Assembly (NCBI GenBank): GCA_035353175.1
Contig: DAOPZC010000017.1
Location: 7,210 to 71,209, forward strand
Origin: DAOPZC01 sp035353175
GTDB taxonomy: Bacteria > Verrucomicrobiota > Kiritimatiellia > RFP12 > UBA1067
Reading direction: 5' to 3'
DNA length: 64,000 bases
Made by a program: the position numbers and the translations under genes. Below the pieces are notes generated by a model that saw only the letters and a list, made by a program, of their open reading frames with translations, made no database searches and was not told where the DNA came from. Below, in pieces: positions 33,806-48,520 of the stretch (positions are counted from its first letter, which is position 1; each line of letters opens with the position of its first letter).

Positions 33806-33840
33806 GCCCAACGTCAGACGCCGGACGTTGGGCATTTATT
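33806..33840 (+). terminator. Rho-independent terminator of ybgC-trmB-rubredoxin
   Basis: Perfect 10-bp stem GCCCAACGTC (33806-33815) / GACGTTGGGC (33824-33833) with loop AGACGCCG, then ATTTATT. It ends the plus-strand operon, convergent with the sigma-54 activator gene. Confidence 0.85.
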
Positions 33841-33864
33841 TGAGGGACAGCCGGCCCCGGGCAG

Positions 33865-35406
<1,542 letters not shown>

Positions 35407-35421
35407 GTTCTCCTTGCCCCG

Positions 35422-36327
35422 CTACACGAACCGCCGCTTCGTCAGTTTCTCGTACGCCTCGACATATTTCTCCCGTGTCTTGGCAACGACGTCATCCGGC
35501 AGAACCGGCGCGGGCGGTTGGTGGCTGAAGTGGATGCTGTCCAGCCAGTCGCGGACGAACTGTTTATCCAAGCTCGGCGGATTGCTGCCCACCGCATAAC
35601 TCTCGCGCGGCCAAAAGCGGCTGGAATCCGGCGTCAGCACCTCGTCGGCCAGCACCAGCCGGCCTTGCGCGTCCTCGCCGAACTCGAACTTGGTGTCCGC
35701 GATGATGATGCCGTTCGCCGCCGCGTAGTCCGCGGCCTTCGAATAGCAGCCCGTGGAGACGTCCGCCAGTTTTTCCGCCCGCTCCTGCCCCAGCGCATGA
35801 GTCAATTCCGCCGGCGTCACCGGCATGTCGTGCTCGCCCTGCTCCGCCTTGGTGCTCGGCGTGAACAATACGGCGTCGAGCTTCGACGCGTTCTGATACC
35901 CCTCGCGTAGCGGCTGGCCATTGACCGTCCGGCTCTTCTGATATTCTTTCCATCCCGATCCGGTCAGATACCCGCGGACGATGCACTCGAAAGGAATGAT
36001 CGACACCTTCCTGACCAGCATCGACCGCCCGCGCAAATCCTCTTTGACCGCCTGGAGTGCCGCAGGGTACGCGTCGACGTCCGCCGTAATCAGATGGTTC
36101 GGCATCCCGTCCAGCAGCCCGAACCAGAAGACGCTCAAGCTGTTGAGGATGCGGCCCTTGTCGGGAATCCCGTTCGGCATGATCACGTCGAACGCGCTGA
36201 TCCGGTCCGTCGCCACCAGCAACAGGCTGTCACCCAAATCGTACAGGTCCCTCACCTTCCCGCGGCGGGGCGCAGGCATCCCGGGAATCGAACTCTCAAG
36301 CAAAGCATGATTTTTGTCGTATTGCAT
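35422..36327 (-). CDS. purC: Phosphoribosylaminoimidazole-succinocarboxamide synthase (PurC)
   Basis: 301 residues. Joins CAIR and aspartate to SAICAR, step 7 of IMP synthesis. Conserved features: GKVRDLYDLGDSLLLVATDRISAFDVIMPNGIPDKG, ECIVRGYLTGSGWKEY, IIADTKFEFGED, DEVLTPDSSRFWP and DKQFVRDWL. The long (yeast-Ade1-like) version found in many non-proteobacteria. Short leader with GAGGG as ribosome site. Confidence 0.95.
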   Translation of the reverse strand: MQYDKNHALLESSIPGMPAPRRGKVRDLYDLGDSLLLVATDRISAFDVIMPNGIPDKGRILNSLSVFWFGLLDGMPNHLITADVDAYPAALQAVKEDLRGRSMLVRKVSIIPFECIVRGYLTGSGWKEYQKSRTVNGQPLREGYQNASKLDAVLFTPSTKAEQGEHDMPVTPAELTHALGQERAEKLADVSTGCYSKAADYAAANGIIIADTKFEFGEDAQGRLVLADEVLTPDSSRFWPRESYAVGSNPPSLDKQFVRDWLDSIHFSHQPPAPVLPDDVVAKTREKYVEAYEKLTKRRFV

Positions 36328-36353
36328 ACACCCTCGTTGGTTTTTCGGCCCTT

Positions 36354-36359
36354 ATTCTA
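36354..36359 (-). promoter_or_regulatory. Candidate -10 element for purC
   Basis: TAGAAT on the minus strand in an AT-rich stretch (poly-T tracts on the upstream side), 27 nt before the purC ATG. No convincing -35 is visible. It suggests purC has its own promoter within the cluster. Confidence 0.35.
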
Positions 36360-36407
36360 CCGAAAAAACAACAAAAACACAGCGGACTCTCGAAAAAAAA
36401 TGCATCG

Positions 36408-38012
36408 TCACCGCTTGTCCGCGGCGGCCTTCACGAACGAGGCGAACAACGGATGCGGAGCGACCGGCGAAGACTTGAACTCCGGATGATACTGGCAGGC
36501 CACGAACCACGGGTGGCCCGCGAGCTCCACCACCTCGACCAGCTTCCCGTCCGGCGACACGCCCGCCACGGCCAACCCGCCCTGCTCCAGCGCCGCCCGG
36601 TAAGCGAGGTTAAACTCGTAACGGTGGCGATGCCGCTCTTGGATCTGCTCGCGCCCGTACGCCGCCGCCGACTTCGTGTCCGCCTTCAGGCTGCACGGAT
36701 AAGCGCCGAGGCGCATCGTGCCGCCCATGTCCGTCACGCCACGCTGCTCGTCGAGCAGCGAGATCACGGGGTGCGGTGTGCCCGGCGCGAACTCCGTGCT
36801 GTTGGCCTCCGCCAGCCCGCACACGTTGCGGGCGAACTCGATGACCGCGCACTGCATTCCCAAGCAGATGCCGAAGAACGGGATTCCCTTCTCCCGCGCA
36901 AAGCGGATCGCCTCGATCTTACCTTCGACGCCGCGACCGCCGAACCCGCCCGGCACCAGAATGCCGCGGACGCCCGCCAACTTCGCGGCCGCGCCGTCCT
37001 GTTCGATCTCTTCGGACTCCAGCATCCGGATGTTGAGCTTCACGCCCGCCGCAATCGCGCCGTGCGTGAGCGCCTCGTAAATGCTCTTGTAAGAATCGCG
37101 CAGGCTGATGTATTTGCCCACGACCGCGATCTCCACCTCGCCGTTCGGAGGGCGGATCAACCGGTCGAGCATGGCGTTCCACTCGGCCATGTCCAACTCG
37201 CGGACCGGCAGCTCCAGCAACTTGAGAATCTTCTCGTCCACGTGCTGCTTCATCAGGTCCAGCGGCACTTCGTAGATCGAGTTTGCCACGTCGCACTCTT
37301 CGATCACGTGCTCGGGCCGCACGCCGCAGAAGAGCGCCAGCTTGGCGCGGTGTTCGGCCGCGAACGGGCGCTCGCACCGGCAGATCAGCAGTTCCGGCAC
37401 GATGCCGATCGAGCGCAGGATTCCCACGGACTGCTGCGAGGGCTTGGTCTTCATCTCGCCCGCCGCGCGGATGTACGGCACCAGCGTCAGATGGATGAAC
37501 AAGCTGTTCCCCGGCCCCTGCTCGTGGTGATACTGCCGGATCGCCTCCAGGTAGGGCTGCGATTCGATGTCGCCGGCCGTGCCGCCGATCTCGGTGATCG
37601 CGATGTCGGTCTGGTCGTCCTCGATCTCGTGGATCGCCCGCTTGATCTCGTCCGTCACGTGCGGGATCACCTGCACGGTCTTGCCCAGATAACCTCCCGC
37701 GCGCTCACGCGCGATCACGTTGCTGTAGATGCGTCCGGTCGTATAGTTGCTGTGCTGGTCGCACGCGATCCCGGTGAACCGCTCGTAATGCCCCAAGTCC
37801 AAGTCGGTCTCGCGGCCATCCTCAGTCACATAGACTTCGCCGTGCTGATACGGCGACATCGTGCCCGGATCAACGTTCAGATAGGGATCCAGTTTCTGCA
37901 TGCGGATGCGGTAACCCCGCCGTTTCAACAACAAACCGATCGAGGCCGCCGTCAAGCCTTTGCCGAGCGACGAAACCACGCCGCCGGTCACAAAAATATG
38001 TTTGCAGCTCAT
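36408..38012 (-). CDS. pyrG: CTP synthase
   Basis: 534 residues. Amidates UTP to CTP with glutamine. Amidoligase domain begins MSCKHIFVTGGVVSSLGKG (start ATG 38012 fixed by this motif). Features include LDPYLNVDPGTMSPYQHGEVYVTEDG, EIGGTAGDIES and the C-terminal glutamine amidotransferase: GVRGILVPGGFGGRGVEGK, FFGICLGMQCAV (catalytic Cys in GICLGMQ), and the His/Glu partners in CQYHPEFKS. The frame extends upstream of 38012 but has no homology there. Confidence 0.97.
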   Translation of the reverse strand: MSCKHIFVTGGVVSSLGKGLTAASIGLLLKRRGYRIRMQKLDPYLNVDPGTMSPYQHGEVYVTEDGRETDLDLGHYERFTGIACDQHSNYTTGRIYSNVIARERAGGYLGKTVQVIPHVTDEIKRAIHEIEDDQTDIAITEIGGTAGDIESQPYLEAIRQYHHEQGPGNSLFIHLTLVPYIRAAGEMKTKPSQQSVGILRSIGIVPELLICRCERPFAAEHRAKLALFCGVRPEHVIEECDVANSIYEVPLDLMKQHVDEKILKLLELPVRELDMAEWNAMLDRLIRPPNGEVEIAVVGKYISLRDSYKSIYEALTHGAIAAGVKLNIRMLESEEIEQDGAAAKLAGVRGILVPGGFGGRGVEGKIEAIRFAREKGIPFFGICLGMQCAVIEFARNVCGLAEANSTEFAPGTPHPVISLLDEQRGVTDMGGTMRLGAYPCSLKADTKSAAAYGREQIQERHRHRYEFNLAYRAALEQGGLAVAGVSPDGKLVEVVELAGHPWFVACQYHPEFKSSPVAPHPLFASFVKAAADKR

Positions 38013-38061
38013 ATCGACTTTCTGGAGGACATCCCCCATACCCTGTATCCCGAATCTTCTC

Positions 38062-38115
38062 GGTAGGGACGCCTTCCCGAGGCCTCCGCGAACGGTTCGG
38101 GGAACCGTTCCTACC
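38062..38115. repeat. Palindromic REP-like element, copy B
   Basis: Outer arms GGTAGG (38062-38067) and CCTACC (38110-38115) enclose a perfect 9-bp hairpin GAACGGTTC/GAACCGTTC (38090-38098 with 38102-38110). Positions 38070-38106 align without gaps to 44208-44244 (27 of 37 identical). It sits in the 112-nt gap between gltD and pyrG. Confidence 0.6.
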
Positions 38116-38124
38116 ACAAAACAT

Positions 38125-39594
38125 TCACCTTTTCACCGACGTCAAATCCAAGCCCGTCCGCCGAGGCAGGTCGCTGGAGCCCATCAGCCAAGCGTCCACC
38201 GCAACCGCGCACTCGCGCCCTTCCGAGATGGCCCAGACGATCAGCGACTGCCCGCGGCGCGAATCGCCCGCCGCAAACACGCCGGGCACATTGGACTGGT
38301 AGTCCGCGCCGGTCTTCACGTTGCCGCGCTCGTCGACACCCACGCCCAGCCGCGCGATCACGTTGTCGGTCTCCGGCCCCAGAAACCCCAGCGCCAGCAG
38401 CACAAGATCAGCATGCCACTCTTGCCGCGTGTTGGGGTTTTCCTTCAATTGCGGACGCTCGCCCTTCGTCGTCGGCCTCGTCCATTCCACGTTGATCGTC
38501 ACCAGAGAGCGCACGTGGCCGTTGTATCCTTTGAATTCCTTTGTGAGAATGCTCCAGAAGCGGTCGCCGCCCTCCTTGTGCGAAGAGCTCGTACGCAGTT
38601 TCATCGGCCAGAACGGCCACGGCTGGTCCTCCGTGCGCGTCTCGGGCGGCATCGGCATCAGCTCGAAGCTGTGGACCTCCCGCGCGCCTTGGCGCAGCGC
38701 CGTGCCGACGCAGTCGCTGCCGGTGTCGCCGCCGCCGATCACGATCACGCTTTTTCCCTTGGCATTGATCCGGCCCCATTCCTCGGAACCGTCGGGCTTC
38801 GCGCTGAGCAGCCGGTTCTGCTGCTGCAGGTACTCCAAGGCGAAGTGGATGCCGGTCAGCTCGCGGCCGGGAATCGGCAAGTCGCGCGGCCGTCCGGAGC
38901 CGGTCGCGAGCACCACCGCATCGAACGTTTTGAGCACCTCCGCCGAAGGATCGGTGTTGGTGACGAATTTGACACCCTCCTCGGCCATGATCTCCAGCCG
39001 ACGGTCGATAACCCACTTCTCAATCTTGAAATCGGGAATGCCATAACGCAACAGGCCGCCGGGCTTCTCGTTCTTTTCGAACACCGTCACCTCGTGACCG
39101 GCGCGGTTGAGCTGCTGCGCCGCGGCGAGACCGGAAGGACCGGACCCCACGACAGCGACCCTTTTGCCCGTGTGTTTGGTCGGGATCTCCGGCTTAACCA
39201 AACCGTGCGCGAAGGCATATTCGATGACCGTCTTCTCGACGAGCTGGATCGTCGTGGGGGCCTCGTGGATCCCGAGCACGCACGCCTCTTCGCAGAGCGC
39301 GGGGCAAAGGCGCCCCGTGAATTCGGGGAAGTTGTTGGTGGCCGAGAGCCGCTCCCAGGCCTTCTCCCACTGACCGCGATAGACCAGGTCGTTCCACTCG
39401 GGGCAAAGGTTGCCGAGCGGGCAGCCACTGTGGCAGAAGGGCACGCCACAGTCCATGCAGCGTGCGGCCTGACACCTGATCGCCTCCTCATCCATCGGCC
39501 GGTAGACCTCTTTGAAGTCGTGCAGCCGCTCCTCCACCGGGCGCTGTTCCGGCGTCTGACGCCCGTATTCCATAAATCCCGTGATTTTACCCAT
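38125..39594 (-). CDS. gltD: Glutamate synthase small subunit
   Basis: 489 residues. N-terminal cysteines in CMDCGVPFCHSGCPLGNLCP and CPALCEEAC form two [4Fe-4S] clusters; FAD motif VVGSGPSGLAAAQQL at about 149-163, NADPH motif VIVIGGGDTGSDCVG and C-terminal FAD GVFAAGDSRRGQSLIVWAISEGR. It transfers electrons from NAD(P)H to GltB. The ATG at 39594 lies 40 nt after the gltB stop. Confidence 0.96.
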   Translation of the reverse strand: MGKITGFMEYGRQTPEQRPVEERLHDFKEVYRPMDEEAIRCQAARCMDCGVPFCHSGCPLGNLCPEWNDLVYRGQWEKAWERLSATNNFPEFTGRLCPALCEEACVLGIHEAPTTIQLVEKTVIEYAFAHGLVKPEIPTKHTGKRVAVVGSGPSGLAAAQQLNRAGHEVTVFEKNEKPGGLLRYGIPDFKIEKWVIDRRLEIMAEEGVKFVTNTDPSAEVLKTFDAVVLATGSGRPRDLPIPGRELTGIHFALEYLQQQNRLLSAKPDGSEEWGRINAKGKSVIVIGGGDTGSDCVGTALRQGAREVHSFELMPMPPETRTEDQPWPFWPMKLRTSSSHKEGGDRFWSILTKEFKGYNGHVRSLVTINVEWTRPTTKGERPQLKENPNTRQEWHADLVLLALGFLGPETDNVIARLGVGVDERGNVKTGADYQSNVPGVFAAGDSRRGQSLIVWAISEGRECAVAVDAWLMGSSDLPRRTGLDLTSVKR

Positions 39595-39634
39595 AAATCC
39601 TCCTCGGGGCGGCCCGCGTGCCAGCCCTTTCTTT

Positions 39635-44164
<4,530 letters not shown>

Positions 44165-44207
44165 GCCAACCTCAAATCTCCACACGGTCATCGCCTCGTT
44201 GCCGGAG

Positions 44208-44244
44208 CGCCTCTCCGAGACGTCCTTTGAAGCGTCGGGGAACC
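44208..44244. repeat. REP-like element, copy A (diverged)
   Basis: Gap-free alignment to 38070-38106, 27 of 37 bases identical, sharing CGCCT at the left and TCGGGGAACC at the right. It is in the purF-gltB spacer immediately after the purF stop. It also holds a hairpin GACG/CGTC around the middle. Confidence 0.5.
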
Positions 44245-44249
44245 ATCCC

Positions 44250-45734
44250 CTATTGCATCATCACACCATAGCGATGGTGGCGGTCTTCCAGATTGTCGGG
44301 GCCGGAGCGTTCCAATGCGTGTTTGCAGACCACGTGTTCGGTCGCGCACACATAGTGCCCGTTGAAGCAGCCGAAACAGAAATGCGCGGGGCTGTCCAGC
44401 ACCGAACGCAGCCCGTCGAGACTCAAGTATCCCACGGAGTCCGCGCCGCACAACCGGCAGATCTGGTCTTCGGTCCGCCCCGAAGCCACCAGCTCGGAGG
44501 CCTCGGGAAAATCGATCCCGAAAAAGCACGGATGGCGCGTCGGCGGACACGCGATCCGCACATGCACCTCTTTCGCGCCCGCCCGCCGCAGAACGTCGAT
44601 GCGCTTCTGAATCGTGGTCCCCCGGATGATCGAATCGTCCACCAGCACCACACGTTTGCCGTTCACCACCTCGGGAACGACCGCCAACTTCAAATCCACA
44701 CTGTTCTTGCGCGACCGTTGGGTCGGCATGATGAACGTGCGGCCCACATAGTGGTTGCGGATAAAACCCATTTCGAATGGAATGCCGCTCTGGTGCGAAT
44801 ACCCCAGCGCCGACAAGACGCCGCTGTCCGGGATCGGCACCACCACGTCCGCATCGACCGGGTGTTCTTGCGCCAGCGTCCGGCCGATCGCCGTGCGGAC
44901 CAAATACACGCTCTGGCCGAAAACGTGGCTGTTCGGGCGCGCGAAATAGATGTGCTCGAACACGCACTGCCCGTAGCCTCCGGAGGGGACGTCCGCAAAG
45001 CGCAGGCTTTTGATGCCGTTGTCATCCAACTTCACCAGTTCACCGGGATTCACGTCGCGCAGGTATTCCGCGCCGACCTGCTGCATGGCGCAGGTCTCGC
45101 TGGCCACCATGTACCCCTTGCCGAGACGGCCGATTGAAAGCGGGCGGATTCCCCACGGGTCGCGCGCCGCATACACACAGTTCGGACGGGCGATCACGAA
45201 CGCGAAGGAGCCACAGAGTTCCGACAGAGCCGACCGGATGCGGTCCTTCTGGTTGAAAAAGGCCGGATCAGCCAGCTGGTGAAGCAGGATTTCGCTATCC
45301 GTCGTCGTCTGAAAAATGGACCCCTGCTTCTGGTAGCGGTCGCGCAACTCGCCCGCGTTGACCAGATTCCCGTTGTGGGCGATCGCCCACATGCCGTCTC
45401 GGCATTCCGCCAGAAACGGCTGCACGTTCGCGGAACGCGAAGCGCCTGTGGTCGAGTAACGCACATGGCCAATGCCGATCTTGCCCGGCAAATGTTCCGT
45501 GAAATCGCCCGTGAACACCTCGCTGACAAGTCCCATCCCCTTACAGAAATGAAGGATCTTGCCATCGCTGACCACCATCCCCGCGCCTTCCTGCCCGCGA
45601 TGCTGCAGGGCAAAAAGACCGTTATAAATCGTCAGCGCGGCGTTCTCCACGCCATACACCGCCACCACGCCGCAATGTTCGCGCGGACCGTCAGCATCCG
45701 GCACATCGTCAAAAATGTTCTTCGCTTCACGCAT
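44250..45734 (-). CDS. purF: Amidophosphoribosyltransferase
   Basis: 494 residues. First step of purine synthesis: PRPP + Gln to phosphoribosylamine. The N-terminal nucleophile Cys21 is in REHCGVVAVYG, so about 20 residues are removed by processing. The glutaminase domain has HRGQEGAGMVV, IGHVRYSTTG and NGNLVN; the PRPP domain has VVLVDDSIIRGTT; an [4Fe-4S] site is indicated by CFFGID, CRLCGADSVGYLSLDGL and CFGCFNGHY cysteines, as in the Bacillus-type enzyme. The last residues are HHRYGVMMQ. It leads the cluster purF-gltB-gltD-pyrG-purC. Confidence 0.96.
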   Translation of the reverse strand: MREAKNIFDDVPDADGPREHCGVVAVYGVENAALTIYNGLFALQHRGQEGAGMVVSDGKILHFCKGMGLVSEVFTGDFTEHLPGKIGIGHVRYSTTGASRSANVQPFLAECRDGMWAIAHNGNLVNAGELRDRYQKQGSIFQTTTDSEILLHQLADPAFFNQKDRIRSALSELCGSFAFVIARPNCVYAARDPWGIRPLSIGRLGKGYMVASETCAMQQVGAEYLRDVNPGELVKLDDNGIKSLRFADVPSGGYGQCVFEHIYFARPNSHVFGQSVYLVRTAIGRTLAQEHPVDADVVVPIPDSGVLSALGYSHQSGIPFEMGFIRNHYVGRTFIMPTQRSRKNSVDLKLAVVPEVVNGKRVVLVDDSIIRGTTIQKRIDVLRRAGAKEVHVRIACPPTRHPCFFGIDFPEASELVASGRTEDQICRLCGADSVGYLSLDGLRSVLDSPAHFCFGCFNGHYVCATEHVVCKHALERSGPDNLEDRHHRYGVMMQ

Positions 45735-46089
45735 ACGGCCACACTTTCAGCACTCCCCATGCCAAGCAACGTTTACGTTGCCGCATAAGGGTGAGTTCCC
45801 GCAGCTCTTCGGTCTGAAACCACATTCGACGCATTGACTTTAAGTCAAACCGCACAAAAGCGGAAGCAGGAAAACGATCCCTGCATTGTCGAAGTCACCC
45901 CGTCCCCGGCGTATTCCGCCGTCGGAAACCGCCAAAAAAGTCATTTTTATAACATTTTTGTTGCAACCGGTGAGGTCGGCTGCCCTATACAAAAAAAACG
46001 GCCACGCGTCCTGCCCGCAGGAAGCGTGGCCGTTCAGGCCGGATGACGCGGCACAATCGGGCCGCTCTGTAAAGCCGTCAGCGCACTTT
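45735..46089. promoter_or_regulatory. 355-nt intergenic region upstream of purF, with palindromes
   Basis: No gene. GCAACG-TTTA-CGTTGC (45766-45781) is a perfect 6-bp palindrome about 32 nt before the purF ATG; it resembles LacI-family operators such as the PurR box (AACGTT-type core). TTGACTT-T-AAGTCAA (45834-45848) is a second, 7-bp palindrome. On the far side lies the terminator of the isopropylmalate-dehydrogenase-like gene. An AT-rich tract (45936-45963, TTTTTATAACATTTTTG) could contain a promoter, but -35/-10 boxes are not clear. No riboswitch is recognisable. Confidence 0.45.
45991..46033 (-). terminator. Rho-independent terminator of isopropylmalate-dehydrogenase-like gene
   Basis: On the minus strand a 10-bp stem (ACGGCCACGC 45998-46007 with GCGTGGCCGT 46024-46033) encloses an inner TCCTG/CAGGA stem and is followed by seven to eight T (A-run at 45991-45998 on the plus strand). 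Confidence 0.9.
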
Positions 46090-47166
46090 TTAAAGGGTTC
46101 CCGCGACCAGATCGCCGACTTGCGTCGTCGTGAACCCCATCTGGTTGGCCATCTGGCTCTTCATTTTAGGCGTGGTTTTCGCAATCGCCGCCTCGATAGC
46201 CGCGCCGGCGGCCTCTTCGCCCAGTGCGGTCAGCATCATTGCTCCCGCGCCGATGGCCGCCAGCGGGTTGATGGCGTTCTTGCCGGTCCACATGGGCGCC
46301 GTCCCGCCGATCGGTTCAAACATGCTCACGCCCATGGGATTGATGTTGCCTCCCGCCGCCACACCGAGTCCGCCCTGCGTGATTGCCGCGAGGTCGGTGA
46401 TGATGTCACCGAACATGTTCTCGGTGACGATCACATCGAACATCTCGGGGCTCGACACCATATAGAGGCAGGTCGCATCCACGTGGTAATACTCGCGTTT
46501 CACGTCCGGATATTCCGCGCCGACTTCGGCGAAGACGCGGTTCCACAGCTCGTACATATAGGTCAGCACGTTGGACTTGCCGACCAGCGCCAACGTGTTC
46601 GACTCGCCGAGGCCGCGCGCTTTCTTGCCGTACTTGCGGACATATTCGAACGCGTAGCGCAGACAGCGTTCCACCTGGTCGTACGTGTACATCATCTGCT
46701 GAACGGCCACCTCGTCCTTGGTGCCCTTGCGGGACAGACCGCCGATGCCGGTATAGAGGCCCCCGCTGTTCTCGCGGACCACGCAGTAATCGATCTCTTT
46801 GGGCCCCTTGCCTTTGAGGGGGCTCTCGACCCCGGGGTAGAGCTTCACCGGGCGCAGATTGATGTACTGGTCCAGCTCAAAACGCAAGCGGAGGAGCACA
46901 CCCTTCTCGAGAACGCCAGGCTTCACGTCGGTATGGCCGATCGCGCCAAGATAGATGGCGTCGAAGCCACGCAGTTCGTCAAGGACCGAATCCGTCAGCG
47001 TCTCGCCGGTCTTGAGATAGCGGGTGCCCCCCAGGTCATACGGCACCTTTTCCAACTGAAAGCCAAATTTGTGAGCCGCAGCGTCCAGAACCTTACACCC
47101 TTCACCGATGACTTCCGGTCCGGTTCCGTCGCCAGGCAACACCGCGATCTTATACGTCTTGCGCAT
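46090..47166 (-). CDS. leuB: Isocitrate/isopropylmalate dehydrogenase family, probable 3-isopropylmalate dehydrogenase
   Basis: 358 residues from ATG 47166, where AAGGAG sits 7 nt upstream. N-terminal IAVLPGDGTGPEVIGEG, metal and substrate residues YYHVDATCLYMV and VTENMFGDIITDLAA, cofactor loop FEPIGGTAPMWTGKNAINPLAAI. The substrate-recognition segment VVRENSGGLYTGIGG differs from LeuB RELTGGIYFG and is intermediate to the malate/tartrate/isocitrate-type RENTEGEY, so 3-isopropylmalate is the likely but not certain substrate. It is alone; no leuA/C/D genes are adjacent. Confidence 0.8.
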   Translation of the reverse strand: MRKTYKIAVLPGDGTGPEVIGEGCKVLDAAAHKFGFQLEKVPYDLGGTRYLKTGETLTDSVLDELRGFDAIYLGAIGHTDVKPGVLEKGVLLRLRFELDQYINLRPVKLYPGVESPLKGKGPKEIDYCVVRENSGGLYTGIGGLSRKGTKDEVAVQQMMYTYDQVERCLRYAFEYVRKYGKKARGLGESNTLALVGKSNVLTYMYELWNRVFAEVGAEYPDVKREYYHVDATCLYMVSSPEMFDVIVTENMFGDIITDLAAITQGGLGVAAGGNINPMGVSMFEPIGGTAPMWTGKNAINPLAAIGAGAMMLTALGEEAAGAAIEAAIAKTTPKMKSQMANQMGFTTTQVGDLVAGTL

Positions 47167-47248
47167 GTACACTCCTTTTGCAAATGGGGGCCATTTTAGC
47201 GGACGGCTCCGCATCACGCAAGCGCAGGAAACAGTCCTTTCTTTCGGC

Positions 47249-48520
47249 TCACTCGTGCCGCAAGGCCTCGATGGGATCGAGCGCAGCCGCGCGCATGGCC
47301 GGATAGAGACCGAAAACGATGCCGATCCCCACGCTGATGCCGAAAGCCAAGACCAGGCTGTACGGCTGAACGACCGTCGGCATTGCCGTGAACGCCGTAA
47401 TCAGCAGCGGAATGCTGACGCCCAGAAGGAGCCCCACCAGCCCGCCGCCAATCGACAACACGCAGGTGTTAATCAGGAACTGCACAACGATGCGGCTGCG
47501 CCGGGCGCCGATCGCGCGGCGGATGCCGATCTCCTTGGTGCGCTCGGTCACCGAAGCCAGCATGATGTTCATGATGCCGATTCCGCCCACCAGCAGACTG
47601 ATTCCGGCGATCGCGCCCAAAACGATATTGTAGGTCCGCTTGGTGCGCTCGGCCTCGCGCAGCAGCGTCAACGGCACGTCGATGCGGAAATCTTTCTTTT
47701 TGTGAAACCTGTTCAGCACCGCCTCAATCGCCTGGCTGCCCGGCTCGACGGCCGGCGTGTCGGCCATCTTGACGATGATCTGGCTCAGCTCGACCTTCTC
47801 GCCTTCCATCCCGCCCGCCGAATAGCGGATGTTCGCCTCGCCAAAAAGCCGGGTCCCCGTCGTAATCGGAATGTAGGCATCGGCCTCGCTGTCCGGCGCA
47901 CGGACAGTGCCGCCGGTTTCATTTTTGACGATGCCGATCACCTCGAACACGCCTGACGCAATGCGGATGCGCTGGCCCGTCATCTCTTCGGCCGCCAACA
48001 GCCGCCGCACGCCATGCTCCGTCAGCACGCAGACATTCGCCCGCATCTGCAGGTCGTTGGCCGACAACACGCGTCCGGCCAACACGGGACGCTGCACCAC
48101 GTCGAACCACTCCGTCACGGTTTCCACCACGCGCATCTCGAGCTGTCGCTCGCCCAGGCGCGCGGTGCGCCGAGTCATGCGTGCCGGCACCGTCAAAACC
48201 ACGCCCGGCACCGTTTCTTTGATGCGGTTTTCGTCGTCGTAAAGCAGCCCGTAAACCGCGAGCCTGCCGCGTTGGGCCCCCGTGCTGGAGCCCTCGTCCT
48301 CGCTGGGTTTCACCGACATCACCATGATGTTTTCACTGCCCAAACGCTTGATCGAATCCAGTGCCTGCTGACTGGCCCCCTCCCCCACCGCCAACATGGC
48401 GATCACGCTGCCCACGCCGAAAACCATCCCCAGCATGGTCAAGAACGAACGCGTCTTATGCCGCCACACATCGGTCAAACCCAACTTGATGAACGGCCAG
48501 AAATAAAGGATCTGGTTCAC
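47249..48520 (-). CDS. MacB-like ABC transporter permease (FtsX family)
   Basis: 423 residues. N-terminal membrane helix with LTDVWRHKTRSFLTMLGMVFGVGSVIAMLAVGEGAS, a periplasmic MacB_PCD domain (about 55-280), then three C-terminal helices (SLLVGGIGIMNIMLASVTERTKEIGIRRAIGA, FLINTCVLSIGGGLVGLLLGV, LVLAFGISVGIGIVFGLYPAMRAAALDPIEALRHE). The C-terminal PIEALRHE is typical. Start overlaps the ATPase stop (ATGA). It is the permease half; the ATPase is a separate polypeptide, unlike E. coli MacB, where both are fused. Confidence 0.92.
   Translation of the reverse strand: MNQILYFWPFIKLGLTDVWRHKTRSFLTMLGMVFGVGSVIAMLAVGEGASQQALDSIKRLGSENIMVMSVKPSEDEGSSTGAQRGRLAVYGLLYDDENRIKETVPGVVLTVPARMTRRTARLGERQLEMRVVETVTEWFDVVQRPVLAGRVLSANDLQMRANVCVLTEHGVRRLLAAEEMTGQRIRIASGVFEVIGIVKNETGGTVRAPDSEADAYIPITTGTRLFGEANIRYSAGGMEGEKVELSQIIVKMADTPAVEPGSQAIEAVLNRFHKKKDFRIDVPLTLLREAERTKRTYNIVLGAIAGISLLVGGIGIMNIMLASVTERTKEIGIRRAIGARRSRIVVQFLINTCVLSIGGGLVGLLLGVSIPLLITAFTAMPTVVQPYSLVLAFGISVGIGIVFGLYPAMRAAALDPIEALRHE

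Noticed and set aside
36453..38066. 537-codon plus-strand frame antisense to pyrG
   Set aside because: Composition bias (Arg/Leu/His) and complete overlap with unmistakable CTP synthase.
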